NCBI GenBank assembly: GCA_036488725.1
Contig: DASXHD010000132.1
Location: forward strand, 1 to 64,000
Source of the DNA: DASXHD01 sp036488725
Lineage (GTDB): Bacteria > Myxococcota_A > Polyangia > Polyangiales > Polyangiaceae
DNA length: 64,000 nucleotides
Direction of reading: 5' to 3'
Shown: positions 40,792-51,391 of the stretch, piece by piece
Layout: every line of letters starts with the position of its first letter
Position numbering within the stretch: the stretch's first letter is position 1
Notes under the pieces: generated by a model
Database searches by the model: none
What the model was told of the DNA's origin: nothing
The model's input: only the letters and a program-made list of their open reading frames with translations
Translations under genes and position numbers: made by a program

Positions 40792-43197
40792 TCAGTGGAC
40801 GTTCGGGTCGTTCGGATCGGGGTCCGTCGCATCGGGCGTGCCATCGTCGTCGAGGTCGCGGACCGGAGGCTTGAAGCCGGCCACCGTGGGGGTCTGCCCC
40901 GCAAAGGCCGAGCTGAAAAATCCGGTGATCGCGGTCTGCAGCTCTCGATACGGACAGCTGACTTCGTAGTTTTGATCGAGCTTCGGAAACGGCTGGAGCG
41001 AGTCGTAGCTCGCCCAAGGCGCTTTGAACGAGCGCGTTCCCTTCGACTGGACGAGGTCCGAGCCGTGGACGCCGGGGCTCGCTTGAATGACGACGGCGGT
41101 AGTCCCTTGTACGGGCGTGTCATGGATTCCGGTCGCGTCGGCGTTCACGGTCGCGAACGGGATGGCCCACGGGTTGCTCGCGGGGTTCGCGAGGTCGCCG
41201 TTCTCCGCGTTCGATCCGACGTTTGGCCCGGCGAGCGAAAACCCGGCGGCACGCGCGAGCGCTTCGTCGGATTCGTTGGTCACGAGCTCGTCGTAGAGCA
41301 CTTCGATTTGGAGGATGTTGCGCGGCTTGGTCGCGGTGCCCGCGAGCGTGTGCGGTGCGGTCACGAGACGCGACGCGAAGAGCAGCGGATCGCCGGGCTC
41401 GGCGATCGTCTGAAAGAGCATCACGATGAGGTGCGAGTCGGTGAGCTGATCGCCCGCGTCGCCGAAGTTGAGCGCGCCTGCGTTGAGGCTCGCGCCGATG
41501 ACCGGCGAGCGCGCGGCGAGCTCCTGGGCGACGCCGCCGCCGGCGACGTTGAGCGTCCACGCTAGGAGGTTCGGCTCGATCGCCGCCGCGACCGCGCCTT
41601 CGATCCCGCCGAGCGAGTCACCGACGTACGCGACGTGCGCCGCATCGATTTTGGGCGCGCCGGCGCCGGTGTCGAGCGGCGAGAGATCCGGGCTCGATCG
41701 CAGCACCTTCACGAGCTGCGACGTGTCGATTTCGGATTGCCGCAGCTGATCGCGGAGCGCGCCGATGTTGAGCAAGTTGCCGAAGAGATCGCCCGAGCCG
41801 TTGAACGAGCCGTTCGACGGATCGGCGAGCCCGTCGGGCCCGTCGAATTTCGCGCCGGGCGCGCTAGCCCAGACCGAGTGCTGATCGACCTGATATTGCG
41901 GCTCGGGCGCGCGCGCGCCGAAGGTCACGCTGTCGATCGCGGCGACCATCCAGCCGTTTTTGCAAAATGTGTTGGCCAGCTCGAACGGCTCGTTCGAGCG
42001 TGCGCCAGAGAGGCCGTGCTGCACGATGACGATCGGATAGCCGCTCGCGGGCATCGCCGTCTTCGGCACGAAGAGCGTCACCCAGATTTTGCTCGTCGGC
42101 TGCTCGGGCGCCGGAATGATTTTTCCGTTCGCGTCGCGAGCGAAGTTCGCGTGATCGGGATCGACGTAGCCGGTCGGACGAACGTTCAAATAGTTGATCG
42201 CCTCGAACACCGCGCTGCCGATCGTCGCGATCGCGTCGTGCGCGCGGACCGGGAGGAGCGCGTCGGGATCGTCGGTGCCGTCCGGGAGCTTCGGCGCGCT
42301 CGAGACGCCGAGCCAGTCGTCGAGGCTCGCGGTGAAACCGGTCGGAAGCGGCGACACGCTCGTGAACTTCGCCGCGCCCATCGGCGACATCGAAGTCGCG
42401 TCCCACGCGAGCGTCGGCGCGGGCGCGGCCTCGAGCTCGTCGCGGAGCGTGTAGAGCTCTTCTTCCATTTTGTTCGTCGTGAAGACGCTCATGCCGACGA
42501 TCGAATCGGTCCCGAGCGAGAGCGCCGAGAGCGCCGTGTCGTACGCGGGGCCGTAAATTGCGGCGCCGGGCGCGCTGCGATCGCCCGTCGCGATTTTCGT
42601 GAAATCGGCGCTCGCCGCGAGGTTCTTCCCGCTCTTGTCCTTCACGCGCGTCGTCACGATCGCGGCGTATTGTTTTCCGCCGTCGAGCACGAGCCCGCGC
42701 GCCGGACCGATGGCGAGCGTCGGTCGCGCGTGCCCGGTCGGCGAGACGTGATAGCGAGCGCGACACGGGAGGCGCGTCTTGGTCGCCAAGTCGATCAGGT
42801 AAACCGAGCTGTCGTCTTTGGTGCAAGCGTCCTCGCTCCCCGGGAGGCTCGTCGGATCGACTTGCGCGGCGCCGGGCGAGCCGTCGTCGTTCAGCGGCGC
42901 AGACGGATCGTCGACGTAGATCTCGCTGAACGTCGACCGTCCGAACCCGTCGTGGACCGAGAGCGCGTGCTCGAGCATGTCCGAGTTCTGCGTGAGGACG
43001 GCGTCGAGCCCCGGGATATTTCCGATGTGACCGTTCTGCAAATAAACGTCCGACGGAAACGGCACGTCCATGAAGTTCGGGACGGCCGCGGTCGTGACGA
43101 ATCGAACCGTCGGATTCTGCGCAGCGGGCTGCGGATTGGAGCTGCACGCGAGACAAGCGAGGACAAGGATCGAGCGGCGAAAAGGCATCCGAAACAT
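40792..43197 (-). CDS. Large alpha/beta-hydrolase lipoprotein with Asp-rich C-terminal tail
   Basis: An 801-residue protein. The signal SILVLACLACSSNPQ is a lipobox. A long N-terminal region (to about residue 390) precedes a hydrolase core: PIVIVQHGLSGARSNEP as oxyanion loop, AAHVAYVGDSLGGIEGAV as Ser nucleophile elbow, and a likely catalytic His in ASPGVHGSDL. The last residues, DLDDDGTPDATDPDPNDPNVH, resemble a thrombospondin-type-3 calcium-binding repeat. It is probably a surface esterase or lipase; the substrate is unknown. Confidence 0.7.
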   Translation of the reverse strand: MFRMPFRRSILVLACLACSSNPQPAAQNPTVRFVTTAAVPNFMDVPFPSDVYLQNGHIGNIPGLDAVLTQNSDMLEHALSVHDGFGRSTFSEIYVDDPSAPLNDDGSPGAAQVDPTSLPGSEDACTKDDSSVYLIDLATKTRLPCRARYHVSPTGHARPTLAIGPARGLVLDGGKQYAAIVTTRVKDKSGKNLAASADFTKIATGDRSAPGAAIYGPAYDTALSALSLGTDSIVGMSVFTTNKMEEELYTLRDELEAAPAPTLAWDATSMSPMGAAKFTSVSPLPTGFTASLDDWLGVSSAPKLPDGTDDPDALLPVRAHDAIATIGSAVFEAINYLNVRPTGYVDPDHANFARDANGKIIPAPEQPTSKIWVTLFVPKTAMPASGYPIVIVQHGLSGARSNEPFELANTFCKNGWMVAAIDSVTFGARAPEPQYQVDQHSVWASAPGAKFDGPDGLADPSNGSFNGSGDLFGNLLNIGALRDQLRQSEIDTSQLVKVLRSSPDLSPLDTGAGAPKIDAAHVAYVGDSLGGIEGAVAAAIEPNLLAWTLNVAGGGVAQELAARSPVIGASLNAGALNFGDAGDQLTDSHLIVMLFQTIAEPGDPLLFASRLVTAPHTLAGTATKPRNILQIEVLYDELVTNESDEALARAAGFSLAGPNVGSNAENGDLANPASNPWAIPFATVNADATGIHDTPVQGTTAVVIQASPGVHGSDLVQSKGTRSFKAPWASYDSLQPFPKLDQNYEVSCPYRELQTAITGFFSSAFAGQTPTVAGFKPPVRDLDDDGTPDATDPDPNDPNVH

Positions 43198-43234
43198 CTA
43201 GCTCAAACGTGCGGCGTTGGCGTAGGCTCCCTGC

Positions 43235-43771
43235 ATGCGCGCCCGACTTCCTTCGACTGCGTTCGCACTTCTCGCGTTTCCTCTCGCTGCGCTCGCCATG
43301 TTTTCGGCGTGCGGCGGCAGCGACGAGCCGACCGACGGCGGCTCCGACGCGACGACCGACGTCACGCAAGACATCGCGAAGATCGAGAGCGGCCCCGACG
43401 TGCTCGACGCCGGCTGCCAGAACGACGTCGACCTCACGCAATATCTCCCGAGCGCCGACGCGTCGATCGACGTGGACGCAGGCGGGTTCGACATCGCGGC
43501 GTGCACGGGCTGTTTGAAGAGCTCGTGCGGCACCGACATCAACGCGTGCAACAACGACTGCGATTGCCGTCAGGGCGTCGTCGACGCCGTGACGTGCGTC
43601 GCGAACGGCGGCGCGGCTCAGACGTGCTTCCTCGGCGCGCTCAGCAGCAACAATGCGGATCTGGTCAACCTCGTATCTTGCGCGGCAGGCAGCTGCCAGG
43701 GGGCGTGTCTCGGCAGCGGCGGCGACGCCGGCAAGTCCGACGCCTCGGCCGACGCAGCCGACGGCGACTGA
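43235..43771 (+). CDS. Cys- and Asp-rich lipoprotein
   Basis: A 178-residue protein with a signal ending LAMFSACGG (lipobox). The central part has many Cys (ACTGCLKSSCGTDINACNNDCDCRQG, SCAAGSCQGACLG), flanked by Asp/Ala/Gly-rich linkers. This composition is common in secreted proteins of Polyangiales. No function is known. It is divergent from the hydrolase lipoprotein gene by 37 bases. Confidence 0.65.
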   Translation: MRARLPSTAFALLAFPLAALAMFSACGGSDEPTDGGSDATTDVTQDIAKIESGPDVLDAGCQNDVDLTQYLPSADASIDVDAGGFDIAACTGCLKSSCGTDINACNNDCDCRQGVVDAVTCVANGGAAQTCFLGALSSNNADLVNLVSCAAGSCQGACLGSGGDAGKSDASADAADGD

Positions 43772-43772
43772 G

Positions 43773-45293
<1,521 letters not shown>

Positions 45294-45330
45294 GCCAAAA
45301 CCAAAACACCTCGGCGGCGCGCTGTCCACC

Positions 45331-46377
45331 TCACATCTTGGCGAATCGATAGATCGCGGTGGACGTGCCGACGTAAACCGCGTCGGCGACCGTGATCGCG
45401 AGCGGCGACGCGAGGCCCGTCGCAAATTGCACCGGCGCGTTCGACGACGTGAGATCGACGACCCAAACGTTTCCGCCGTCGGGATCGGTGAAGTAGAGGT
45501 TCGTGCCGTCGAGCGCGAGACGCTGCGGGTGATTCAAGTTGGTCGCGACGTTCTTCGCGACGCCGCCTTGCCGCGGGAACGAGACGATCGCGCCGGCCGG
45601 CGCGATGTCGTCGATCGTCGCGTAAACCGTGTCTTGCGAGACGGCGACGTCCGCGTAGGTGATCGCTTCGGGCGTGTCGAGAGGCTCGAGCGCGACCGCG
45701 CCGCTCGTCGTCGCGTGGTAGACCGCCGACTGCGTTCCTTGGCCGGGCACGTAGAGATCGGTGCCGGCGATCGCGAGGCCGTCGGGCAAGAACGTGCTCC
45801 CGTTTCCGATGAGCTGTTTCGGCGTTCCGCCGGCGAGGGCGACCTCTTCGATCGTGACGCCGCCGACGCCGCTGGTGTCGCTGTCGAGCGTCCAAAAGAG
45901 ATTCGTGCCGTCGTTGACGATGCCGAACGTGCCGGTGACGCTGTCTTGGATCGACGTGACCGCGCCGCCGGCCGTCGGCACCGAGAAGACCGCGCCGGTT
46001 CCGTTGGCGCGCGAGATCGTGAAGTACACCGTGTTGCCGGCGACGGTGAGCGCCCACGGGCTGTCGAGGCCGCTCGCGAGATCCGTCGGTGTTCCCCCGC
46101 CGAGCGGGACCGACGACACCGTGCCGTCCGAGGGCCCCGTTCCGAAGTTTGTATAATACAACGAAGTGCCGGAGACCGCGAGATACGCCGGGTTCGACGC
46201 GTTCGCGAGCGCCGCGCCGCCGTCGGGGATCGCCGCGTCGCCGCCGTCGCCGCCCGTGATGCCTCCGCCGGGCGGCGGCTGCACCGAGCCGTCGAAGTCG
46301 CCGATGCCCGGAGGCATCACTTCATTGGGCGAGCACGCGAGCGCGCCCGCGAAAAGTAGAAAGCCAAGAGAACGCAC
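45331..46377 (-). CDS. Beta-propeller lipoprotein
   Basis: A 348-residue protein with a lipobox (LLFAGALACSPNE). After a Gly/Pro/Asp-rich linker come about six repeats of the form LYYTNFGTG..GTVSSVPLGGG, with DSPWALTVAGNTVYFT, GTNLFWT and HPQRLALDGTNLYFTDPD. This is the pattern of YncE/DUF5050-like propellers. It is probably a surface binding protein. The palindrome at 46150 encodes the first LYYT and uses the codons TTG TAT TAT ACA. Confidence 0.7.
   Translation of the reverse strand: MRSLGFLLFAGALACSPNEVMPPGIGDFDGSVQPPPGGGITGGDGGDAAIPDGGAALANASNPAYLAVSGTSLYYTNFGTGPSDGTVSSVPLGGGTPTDLASGLDSPWALTVAGNTVYFTISRANGTGAVFSVPTAGGAVTSIQDSVTGTFGIVNDGTNLFWTLDSDTSGVGGVTIEEVALAGGTPKQLIGNGSTFLPDGLAIAGTDLYVPGQGTQSAVYHATTSGAVALEPLDTPEAITYADVAVSQDTVYATIDDIAPAGAIVSFPRQGGVAKNVATNLNHPQRLALDGTNLYFTDPDGGNVWVVDLTSSNAPVQFATGLASPLAITVADAVYVGTSTAIYRFAKM
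46150..46160. repeat. TGYA-NNN-TRCA palindrome, centre TAA
   Basis: TGTATAATACA in the beta-propeller gene, with coding strand TTG TAT TAT ACA (Leu-Tyr-Tyr-Thr). Confidence 0.65.
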
Positions 46378-46419
46378 GCACGAAATCTACGGCGCGCGCG
46401 CGCCGAAGGCCACTTTCGA

Positions 46420-48228
46420 TCAATGAAGATCGACGACGCGCAGCGTTCGCCCGAGGGCGTGCGCGTCGGCGAAGCCGGTCGTGTCGGTCGTCCAGAGCGT
46501 GGCCTTCGCGGCGAGCAGGCCTTTTCGTGCGATCTCGCGGCGGCGCGCGATTTCGGACGCGCGCGACGTCGTGTCGAGCGGCAAGTCGGCCTCCGCGAGG
46601 TGGGCGAGCGTCACCGCGTCGCGGCCGAGCGAGGTCCAGTAGTCGGGCGCGCTACCGAATTTTTGTTCGTAGTCGGCGAACTGGGGCGACGCGACAGGCT
46701 GCACGGCGAAGACGTGAGCCGAGGCGACGCGGAGCGCGTCGGCGCCGGGCGCGGACTCGATCGAGAGGCCGGCGTTCGCGCCTTGCGGGAGCGCGGGCAA
46801 GAGCGTGCGCACGCAGGCGGGCGCCGACGAGATCAAGAAATCGTGCACGTTCTCTTTCGCCCAATCGGCGAGCGGCAGGCGCGAGCGCGAGTAGGGCGGA
46901 TCGCATCGGAACGGCGCCAGGAGATCGAGCGCGTCGGCCTTCGTTCGCGCGAGGACGGGCTCGGCGAGCTCGCCGGCGACGGTCGCGACTTTCGGGTGAC
47001 GCTTCCCCGCGCGCTTGGTGAGCTCGGCGACCAGGAGGGTCACGCTCGCGTCGCGCGCCTCGCCGGCGACGAAGCAAAACTCGCGATTCTGCGTCGAGGC
47101 GGCGGCGAGCGTGATGACGACGAGCTGATTTTTTTCCGCCCACGCGCACGCGCGCTCGGCGTCGGCCTCGTCGAATCCTGCGACGACGATCGCCGCGCCG
47201 GCGCCCGCGACTTCTTCGAGCGACGCCTCGAGCGTGCCCGTTCCGCCCGCCGCCGGTCCGCCCGAGTCGGCGCGCGTGACGAGGCGCGTGCCGTCGTCGG
47301 TCTCGTGCGCGCGCGGCAAGCCCAGCGCGAACGCGGCACCGCGCGCCGCGTCGGCCGCTGCGTCGCGGAGCTCGGCGGTGCTCGTCGGCAGCACGAGCCC
47401 GACGGTGCGCGCCGCGACCGCGTGCGCGCCGCGAAGGCTCGTCGCGAGATCGCGCAGGTCTTGCCCGGTCGCGGAGCCGGTCAAATATTTTCCAATCGAC
47501 GACGCGATGAGTCGCTGCGCGAGCTGGGTGTCTTGCGCGTCGAGCGCGTGCTTCGCGAGGGCTTCGGCGAGGAGACGCTGGAGCTCCGGCGAGTAACCGC
47601 CGCCGCCGTCGCCTTGCATCGCGAGCATCGTCTCTTGCAGCACGCTCGGCGCGATGCGCTGGAGCTGATCGCGCACGCGGTCGTGCGCGGCTTTGTGCTC
47701 GTGCGGTGGGACCGAGCGCAACCAGCCGTCGAGGTACGCGACCGCTTCGAGCGAGCGTTTCGCGTCGATCGACGCGACGGCGACCTCTTCGAGGAGCGTC
47801 GTTCGAAGCGGCGTGTCGACGACGGTGCCGACGAGCGGCTGGAGGATCGCGAGCGCCGCGTCGGATTGTTTGTCGGCGCGAAGCAGACGCGCGCGGAGCG
47901 CGAGCCAGAAATCGTGCTCGTTTCCGAGCGGCGGCTCGGGCACCTGCGCGAGCTCGGCGCGCGCGCCCTCGACGTCTTTTTCGTCCAGCAAGACGTGACC
48001 GAGCTCGAGCCGCGCGAGCGGCGTCGCGCGATCGTTCGGATAGGCCCGCAAAAATTGTTGGAACCGCGCGGCGAGCTTGGCGTCGTGCGGGTCGTGCTCG
48101 AACGCGGCTCGCAGCGTGGCGAACGCGGCGCCCGCCTGCGGAGATGCCGAGAGCGTCGCGACGACGCGATCTCCGATGCCTCCGCCGCAAGCGATCGCGA
48201 AGGCCGCCAAGACGATCGCGCGCCTCAT
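46420..48228 (-). CDS. Lipoprotein with helical repeats and a periplasmic-binding (LpoA/LppC-like) fold
   Basis: A 602-residue protein with a short lipobox signal (MRRAIVLAAFAIACGGG). Residues about 35-250 are TPR-like helices (LARLELGHVLLDEKDVEGARAEL). From about 275 a type I periplasmic-binding fold begins: RTVGLVLPTSTAELRDAAADAARGAAFAL, GAAIVVAGFDEADAERACAWAEK and SLGRDAVTLAHLA. The TPR plus binding-fold order is that of LpoA/LppC, outer-membrane activators of penicillin-binding protein. The assignment is by layout and moderate. It is coupled to the beta-helix gene by ATGA. Confidence 0.65.
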   Translation of the reverse strand: MRRAIVLAAFAIACGGGIGDRVVATLSASPQAGAAFATLRAAFEHDPHDAKLAARFQQFLRAYPNDRATPLARLELGHVLLDEKDVEGARAELAQVPEPPLGNEHDFWLALRARLLRADKQSDAALAILQPLVGTVVDTPLRTTLLEEVAVASIDAKRSLEAVAYLDGWLRSVPPHEHKAAHDRVRDQLQRIAPSVLQETMLAMQGDGGGGYSPELQRLLAEALAKHALDAQDTQLAQRLIASSIGKYLTGSATGQDLRDLATSLRGAHAVAARTVGLVLPTSTAELRDAAADAARGAAFALGLPRAHETDDGTRLVTRADSGGPAAGGTGTLEASLEEVAGAGAAIVVAGFDEADAERACAWAEKNQLVVITLAAASTQNREFCFVAGEARDASVTLLVAELTKRAGKRHPKVATVAGELAEPVLARTKADALDLLAPFRCDPPYSRSRLPLADWAKENVHDFLISSAPACVRTLLPALPQGANAGLSIESAPGADALRVASAHVFAVQPVASPQFADYEQKFGSAPDYWTSLGRDAVTLAHLAEADLPLDTTSRASEIARRREIARKGLLAAKATLWTTDTTGFADAHALGRTLRVVDLH

Positions 48229-49919
48229 GGCGCGAGCTCGTAAGCGCCGACGTCGAACGCCGCGCCTTGCGGGCGCACGTTGCCGTCGAAGTCGGTCTTC
48301 GCGTTCGTCGTCGTACCGTGATCGACGGCGGGGCTATTGGGCGTCAGGTGGAAGTCGTGCGAGGTGGCCGCGACGAACATCGGGTCTTGCGCGAGGGTGC
48401 CGCCGAGAAACGACGCGCTGCCCGCGCCGCCGAAGAGCAGATTGTTCGTGCCGGCGATCGCGCTCGTGTCGCCGCTGAAATAATTTTCGCCCGACACCGC
48501 GACGATGACGTTGTCATCCATGCGAATCCCGACGGGACCTGCCGCGCGCGCGATGGCGCCCGCCGCGCTCGTGCCGCGCGCGCCGCAATCGTAGAGCGTG
48601 TTGTCGAAGATCTGCACGTCGCCGCTGCCGGGCGAGCCCTGATTGGTGATGTTCGCGACGTAGATGCCCGCATAGTCGGCGGCGCCGTCGCTCGGGTCCG
48701 GTCCGCTGCCGACGCCGTAGATCACGTTGTCGTACGCGATCACCGCGCCCTTCGAGGGATCGACGCTCGCGAAGTTGAGCCCATCGCAGACGGTGCCGTG
48801 GATCAGGTTGTCGTGCACGACGAGGTCGAATTGGTTCGCCGCCGTCGCGTCGTGGAACTGAATCGCGCGGCACGTCTTTCCGTCGCGCACCTCGTTCCAG
48901 CCGAGCTCGATGTGGTCCGACCCGAAATAGATCGCGTGGTAGTACTTCGTGATCGACGAGACGTTCGCCGCCGCGTCGTGCACGACGTTGCCGAAGAGCG
49001 TGAGCCCCGCGGTGCAGTCGCCGTCGCAACCGGTGACGCAGCCGCTGAGACCCGAGCCGTTCGGACACGAGATGTCGTTGCCGACGACGCGCCAGCCGAC
49101 GCCGCCGCCCTCGAGGTCGAGCGCTTCGGTCTCGCCGCGGAGCGTGAGCTGCGAGATGACCCAGTAGTCGAACGTGCCCGAAATCGCCGGCGTGAGGATG
49201 CCGCGCTCGAGCCCGCTCTCGACGCCAATCGTGACCTTTGCGTTCGGGTAGGCGACGAGCGCCTTCGGCATCGCCGCCGTGCCCGAGTTGGATGCGTCGT
49301 TCGCGTCCATGCTGAGCGCCGCTTTGTAATTCTCTAGCGTCGTCTGCGATACGCCGTCGCCGAGGTACGCGATGTCGCCGGGCTGGAGACTGTTTTTCGC
49401 GTGGACGATCGTCTTCCACGGCGAGGCGAACGATCCGTCGTGGCCGTCGTCGCCGCTCGTCGTGACGAAAAAAATATTTCCCGCGCGCACGGTGAAAGGC
49501 AGCGCGTTGCTGTCGCCTTTTCCGCCGACGTGCACGACGACGTCGCCAGTCGTCGTTGCGGCGCCGAGCTGGAACGTGATCTTCGTGCTCGTCCACACGG
49601 GGTAATTGTCCGCCGCGCCGCCGCCGACGGTGACCGTCGAGCTTCCTTGCGAGGTGCCGAAGCCGTTGCCCCAAACCGTGACGAACGCGCCCTTGCCGTT
49701 CTGACCGCCCGAATTCGGCCCGCTCACGAGGTCTGTGTAAAATGCACGTAATCCAGCGATGGACGCCGGGCCGGTTTCGCCCGGTGAGTCGGCCGCGGAC
49801 GGGGCGTCGGACGGCGCATCGGTCGATGCGTCGGGACCAGCGTCTCCCGTGCCGCCGTCGCCGCCGCACGCCCACGCGACGGCGAGCACCATTCCAAACG
49901 CGACCGTCTTCTTCATCAT
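48225..49919 (-). CDS. Right-handed beta-helix lipoprotein with TIG-like domain
   Basis: A 564-residue protein. The start at ATG 49919 overlaps the upstream stop (ATGA) and gives the signal MKKTVAFGMVLAVAWACGG. An Asp/Ala/Ser linker precedes a TIG/IPT-like domain (VTVWGNGFGTSQGSSTVTVGG). From residue about 150 a parallel beta-helix follows (FFVTTSGDDGHDGSFASPWKTI, NVVHDAAANV, DNLIHGTVCDGLNF, DNTLYDCG). The end, FDGNVRPQGAAFDVGAYELAP, is the conserved tail of many secreted beta-helix proteins. It is probably a surface polysaccharide-binding or lyase-like protein. Confidence 0.78.
   Translation of the reverse strand: MMKKTVAFGMVLAVAWACGGDGGTGDAGPDASTDAPSDAPSAADSPGETGPASIAGLRAFYTDLVSGPNSGGQNGKGAFVTVWGNGFGTSQGSSTVTVGGGAADNYPVWTSTKITFQLGAATTTGDVVVHVGGKGDSNALPFTVRAGNIFFVTTSGDDGHDGSFASPWKTIVHAKNSLQPGDIAYLGDGVSQTTLENYKAALSMDANDASNSGTAAMPKALVAYPNAKVTIGVESGLERGILTPAISGTFDYWVISQLTLRGETEALDLEGGGVGWRVVGNDISCPNGSGLSGCVTGCDGDCTAGLTLFGNVVHDAAANVSSITKYYHAIYFGSDHIELGWNEVRDGKTCRAIQFHDATAANQFDLVVHDNLIHGTVCDGLNFASVDPSKGAVIAYDNVIYGVGSGPDPSDGAADYAGIYVANITNQGSPGSGDVQIFDNTLYDCGARGTSAAGAIARAAGPVGIRMDDNVIVAVSGENYFSGDTSAIAGTNNLLFGGAGSASFLGGTLAQDPMFVAATSHDFHLTPNSPAVDHGTTTNAKTDFDGNVRPQGAAFDVGAYELAP
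49736..49746. repeat. TGYA-NNN-TRCA palindrome, centre AAA
   Basis: TGTAAAATGCA in the beta-helix gene. The coding strand reads TTA CGT GCA TTT TAC ACA, with the very rare TTA codon. Confidence 0.65.
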
Positions 49920-50671
49920 GGTCCTTGGCATTGCTCCGCCGCGTGCGAGCTCGGATAGTCGCGCCGGAGCTCGTCGCGTAACGAGGACGCTCGCCCTTGA
50001 TCACCTCGCGCGGCCGCGACGATGCTCAGCCTACAAACCGCCTCGGCCGCGATCGGCGACGCGGGGTACTTTCTCACCTCGACGAATGCTTGCTGCGCGA
50101 AATCCCACTTCGACGGATCGCTGCGCGCCTCGCGCTCGAACATGTCGCCGAACGCGAAGTACGCGTAAGGCACGTAATGCGACTGCGGAACGTTCTTGAT
50201 GAGCTCGTAAAATGCGCGCCGCGCGTTCGGCAAATCGCCGCGCGCGACGTACTCGAGCCCGAGCCCGAGGTACGCATCGTCGATTTTGGCGAAGCTCGGA
50301 AACTGCGCCGTGAGCGTCGTGTAATGATCGATCGCTTTCGCCGACGCGCGTGCGTCGCCCGCGACCTTGCGAAGCTCGGCGTACGTCTCGGCGACCCGAA
50401 GGAGGAGCGGCGGCAAGTCGGAGCTCGACGCGGGCGTCGCGGCGACGAGCGATTCGATCGTGCGCGCTTCGGTCTCGAGCAAGCTCGCCGCGCGTCTCGG
50501 CGGCGGTCGCGGATCGCCGACGTCTTGGCTCACGAAAGTGGGCGGCGCCGGAAGCGGCGCGGCGCTCGCCGTCACGCTCACGGTCGGCAGCGGCTGCGCG
50601 ATCTCGACGTGCGCGGGCTCGGGCGCGCCTCCGCACGCCACCAGCAAACCGAAGAAGAGCGCGCGCTGCAT
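49916..50671 (-). CDS. TPR-containing lipoprotein
   Basis: A 251-residue protein with the signal MQRALFFGLLVACGGAPE (lipobox). The second half has TPR-like repeats (AIDHYTTLTAQFPSFAKIDDAYLGLGLEYVARGDLPNARRAFYELI), similar to BamD/YbgF-type envelope proteins. It is the first gene of a three-gene overlapping lipoprotein operon and is divergent from sdhC by 20 bases. Confidence 0.68.
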   Translation of the reverse strand: MQRALFFGLLVACGGAPEPAHVEIAQPLPTVSVTASAAPLPAPPTFVSQDVGDPRPPPRRAASLLETEARTIESLVAATPASSSDLPPLLLRVAETYAELRKVAGDARASAKAIDHYTTLTAQFPSFAKIDDAYLGLGLEYVARGDLPNARRAFYELIKNVPQSHYVPYAYFAFGDMFEREARSDPSKWDFAQQAFVEVRKYPASPIAAEAVCRLSIVAAARGDQGRASSLRDELRRDYPSSHAAEQCQGP

Positions 50672-50691
50672 CGCCCGACATAGTAAAAGCC

Positions 50692-51369
50692 ATGCGCGTG
50701 GCGCGCGAGAACATTGGCAAGCGATTGTTCTCGTTTTCGGGCGTCATCCCGCTCGGATTTTTTTTGCTCGCGCACACGTGGGCGAACGCGTCGGCGCTTC
50801 GAGGACAAGAAGCGTACGTGCACACGGTCGATGCGCTGACGCATTTGCCGCTCCTCGTCGTGCTCGAGATCCTGCTCGTCTGGATTCCGCTCGCGTACCA
50901 CGCGATTTACGGGCTTTGGCTCTTGCGCACCGCATTGCCCGCGCAGGCGCCGTACAGTCGAAGGCTCGCGGTGACCAATCGCGTGTCGGCGATCGTCGCG
51001 CTCGCGTTCATCGTGTGGCACGTCTGGGCATATCGCGTCGCGGCGGCGCGCGGCCTCGACCCGCACGCGTTTTACGCGACGCTTGCGTGGCACCTCTCGT
51101 CGACTTGGCACGCGTTTCCGGTGCGCGCGGTGCTTTATCTCGTCGGTCTCGCCGCGACGATTTTTCACTTTGCGCTCGGCGCGTGGGGCTACGGCGTCAC
51201 GTCGGGCTTTCTCGCGACCAAGCGCGAAAAACGTCGCGCGGCGTTCGGCGCGCTCGCGCTCGGCACGCTCCTCTTCGTCGTTTCGTCGGCGACCGTCGTC
51301 TCGCTCGCGACCGGCCTCGAGCTCTCGAGCGCGCCCGAGTCGAGCACGCCTTGTACGCCGCAGAAATAA
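50692..51369 (+). CDS. sdhC: Succinate dehydrogenase cytochrome b subunit
   Basis: A 225-residue membrane protein with about five helices (RLFSFSGVIPLGFFLLAHTWAN, LVVLEILLVWIPLAYHAIYG, VSAIVALAFIVWHVWAY, LYLVGLAATIFHFALGAWGY, LALGTLLFVVSSATVVSL). Histidines in these helices are suited to ligate hemes b. It belongs to the single-subunit (five-helix) anchor type found in Bacillus and delta-proteobacteria-like complexes. No sdhD is present. It leads sdhCAB. Confidence 0.85.
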   Translation: MRVARENIGKRLFSFSGVIPLGFFLLAHTWANASALRGQEAYVHTVDALTHLPLLVVLEILLVWIPLAYHAIYGLWLLRTALPAQAPYSRRLAVTNRVSAIVALAFIVWHVWAYRVAAARGLDPHAFYATLAWHLSSTWHAFPVRAVLYLVGLAATIFHFALGAWGYGVTSGFLATKREKRRAAFGALALGTLLFVVSSATVVSLATGLELSSAPESSTPCTPQK

Positions 51370-51391
51370 CCCCTACAAACCGGGCTCGCGC

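Noticed and set aside
40800..40823. TCGTTCGGATC near the end of the hydrolase lipoprotein as a fourth copy of the regulator palindrome
   Set aside because: Only the left half is present, it lies inside coding sequence, and the right half does not mirror it.
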